From Petrolisthes cinctipes (taxonomy: Eukaryota > Arthropoda > Malacostraca > Decapoda > Porcellanidae): 64,000 nucleotides of DNA. The position numbers were made by a program, and so were the translations under genes. The stretch spans positions 268,001 through 332,000 of the forward strand of contig JAWQEG010000519.1 of assembly GCA_033782935.1 (NCBI GenBank), given 5' to 3'. This document shows positions 63,064 to 64,000 of the stretch, in pieces. The notes below the pieces were generated by a model that saw only the letters and a list, made by a program, of their open reading frames with translations, ran no database searches and was not told where the DNA came from. Position 1 is the first letter of the stretch. Every line of letters starts with the position of its first letter.

Positions 63064-64000
63064 CCAGGGGCCGGATACTCAAAACAACTTAGGACATCCT
63101 ATCTCGGCTAGGGAGTCCTAACTTCCCCAGTGCGCTTATGACGGTATACTCAAAACACTTATGATGGTATACTCAAAATCTTTGGCAGCCATCTTTCCTA
63201 AGTTACGACGCTTGGATTTAGGACAACCCCCAGGTAGCCCTAAGTGGAGTTATGACACCGAGCACCGTAGAAAACATGATAAATCAAGTTGGCTGTTCCA
63301 AAATGAATAAGAAGGACTACATACATTTTGGCTGTATTACCAAAGAGCACCACTTTGTTGTTGTTGGAGAGACTACTGAGAAAGAGTTTATAGTATAAGG
63401 AACCACTCCAATGTCAGTGATGATCACCAACGAAGATAGTATAGATTTCCTCAGATTGAAATAATAAACTTATCCGAGAAATAGGACCATGACATAATAT
63501 ATCCCTCGTTGCACAATAAAATTTAGTGCCATTCTCACACATACTCGAGTAATATTGAGTATGTAGTGTAAGCACAGTTAATTAGGAGACTTATGTGTTG
63601 CATGAGAAATACTGAACAATTCAAGGATTTACAACATAATAAATGATTTTCCCAGTCATTAGTTTAAGCAGTTGCTCTTCAATTTGGACCCTGAAGGGGA
63701 AGTATTGTCTGTGGTGATATGGAGAATACTTAAGGGGTTCTGGCATCCCTTCAGACCTAACCAACGGCCATTCAAGGGGTCTGGCAACACTTCAAATCTA
63801 ACCCACTCCTTATTAATCCTTTAACTGTCCCTCCTCTCTTTCTTGCTTCCTCTCAGTCTCCTTATTTGAAACTACAAGTTCTAAGTTCTTCCTGGCCTAG
63901 CTCAGTCTTGATTTGTAATTTCTCCCCCCCCCAAAAAAAAAAATATATATATATTAATTTTACATCATAATTCTGGTTCTATTAATTTCTTACCTAATTA
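63064..64000 (+). mobile_element. start of an unnamed transposon and AT-rich sequence
   Basis: CCAGGGGCCGGATACTCAAA matches the inverted element end at 61749. Behind it is ACGGTATACTCAAAACACTT, partly repeated at once, then AT-rich sequence with no supported gene. The other end is not in the window. (AT)n with short C and A runs lies at 63926-63955. Confidence 0.4.

Larger units (their letters stand above)
60210..63065. repeat. 2.9-kb segmental duplicate, copy B (partner 41967-44834)
   Basis: Follows U7 exactly as copy A follows U5 and is nearly identical to it. It ends at AAAGCC, where copy A continues TGTAACC and copy B enters a transposon end. Confidence 0.9.

Overview
The window is eukaryotic, AT-rich and dominated by repeats. 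It looks like an arthropod genome, most plausibly a decapod crustacean. The grounds are long (AACCT)n / TTAGG-type arrays, very abundant microsatellites, and piggyBac, hAT, Tc1-like and APE-type non-LTR elements, with no bacterial-style gene packing. The species cannot be read from the sequence.

Most of the window is one composite cassette repeated in tandem and in one orientation, about 5.7 kb in its shortest forms. The copies are called U1-U7 here. Each cassette reads: (i) a dead non-LTR retrotransposon with an ORF1 (PHD finger, coiled coil, RRM-like) and an ORF2 (endonuclease plus reverse transcriptase); (ii) a LINE 3' tail and a short repeated module; (iii) an (AACCT)n field with a 24-bp satellite, carrying a tRNA-like SINE in U1, U5 and U7; (iv) a poly-C2H2 zinc-finger (ZNF) coding exon behind a conserved 3' splice-site-like sequence; (v) a minus-strand remnant that resembles the C-terminus of a Tc1/mariner transposase; (vi) a (CT)n tract; (vii) a hAT dimerisation-domain remnant; (viii) a fragment of a second LINE's ORF2 linker, directly before the next LINE. 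The ZNF exons start at 5796 (U1, 21 fingers), 12022 (U2, 8), 17735 (U3, about 15, broken), 27960 (U4, 15), 40570 (U5, 10), 53029 (U6, 9) and 58729 (U7, 11, one in-frame stop).

Cassettes differ by insertions and deletions. U2 and U7 share one LINE deletion junction; U3 has another. The U4 LINE carries a 1.5-kb element with TG...CA ends and a 4-bp target duplication (probable solo LTR). The U5 LINE carries a complete piggyBac element at a TTAA site with an open transposase gene, the most intact mobile gene present. U5 breaks off at 41966 into a 9-kb stretch (41967-50962) of foldbacks, MITE-like elements and minisatellites. Its first 2.9 kb recurs after U7 (60210-63065). U7 is mosaic: U5-like at both ends, U6-like through the 3' part of its ZNF.

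The likely host genes are the ZNF exons. Their finger backbone is almost uniform, while variation concentrates at the helix positions that would contact DNA, and finger number changes from copy to copy. This is the pattern of a fast-evolving ZNF cluster spread by segmental duplication, here locked to a dead retroelement. All LINE copies that span the region lack the catalytic RT aspartate motif and share a frameshift, so the array grew by DNA-level duplication rather than by retrotransposition.
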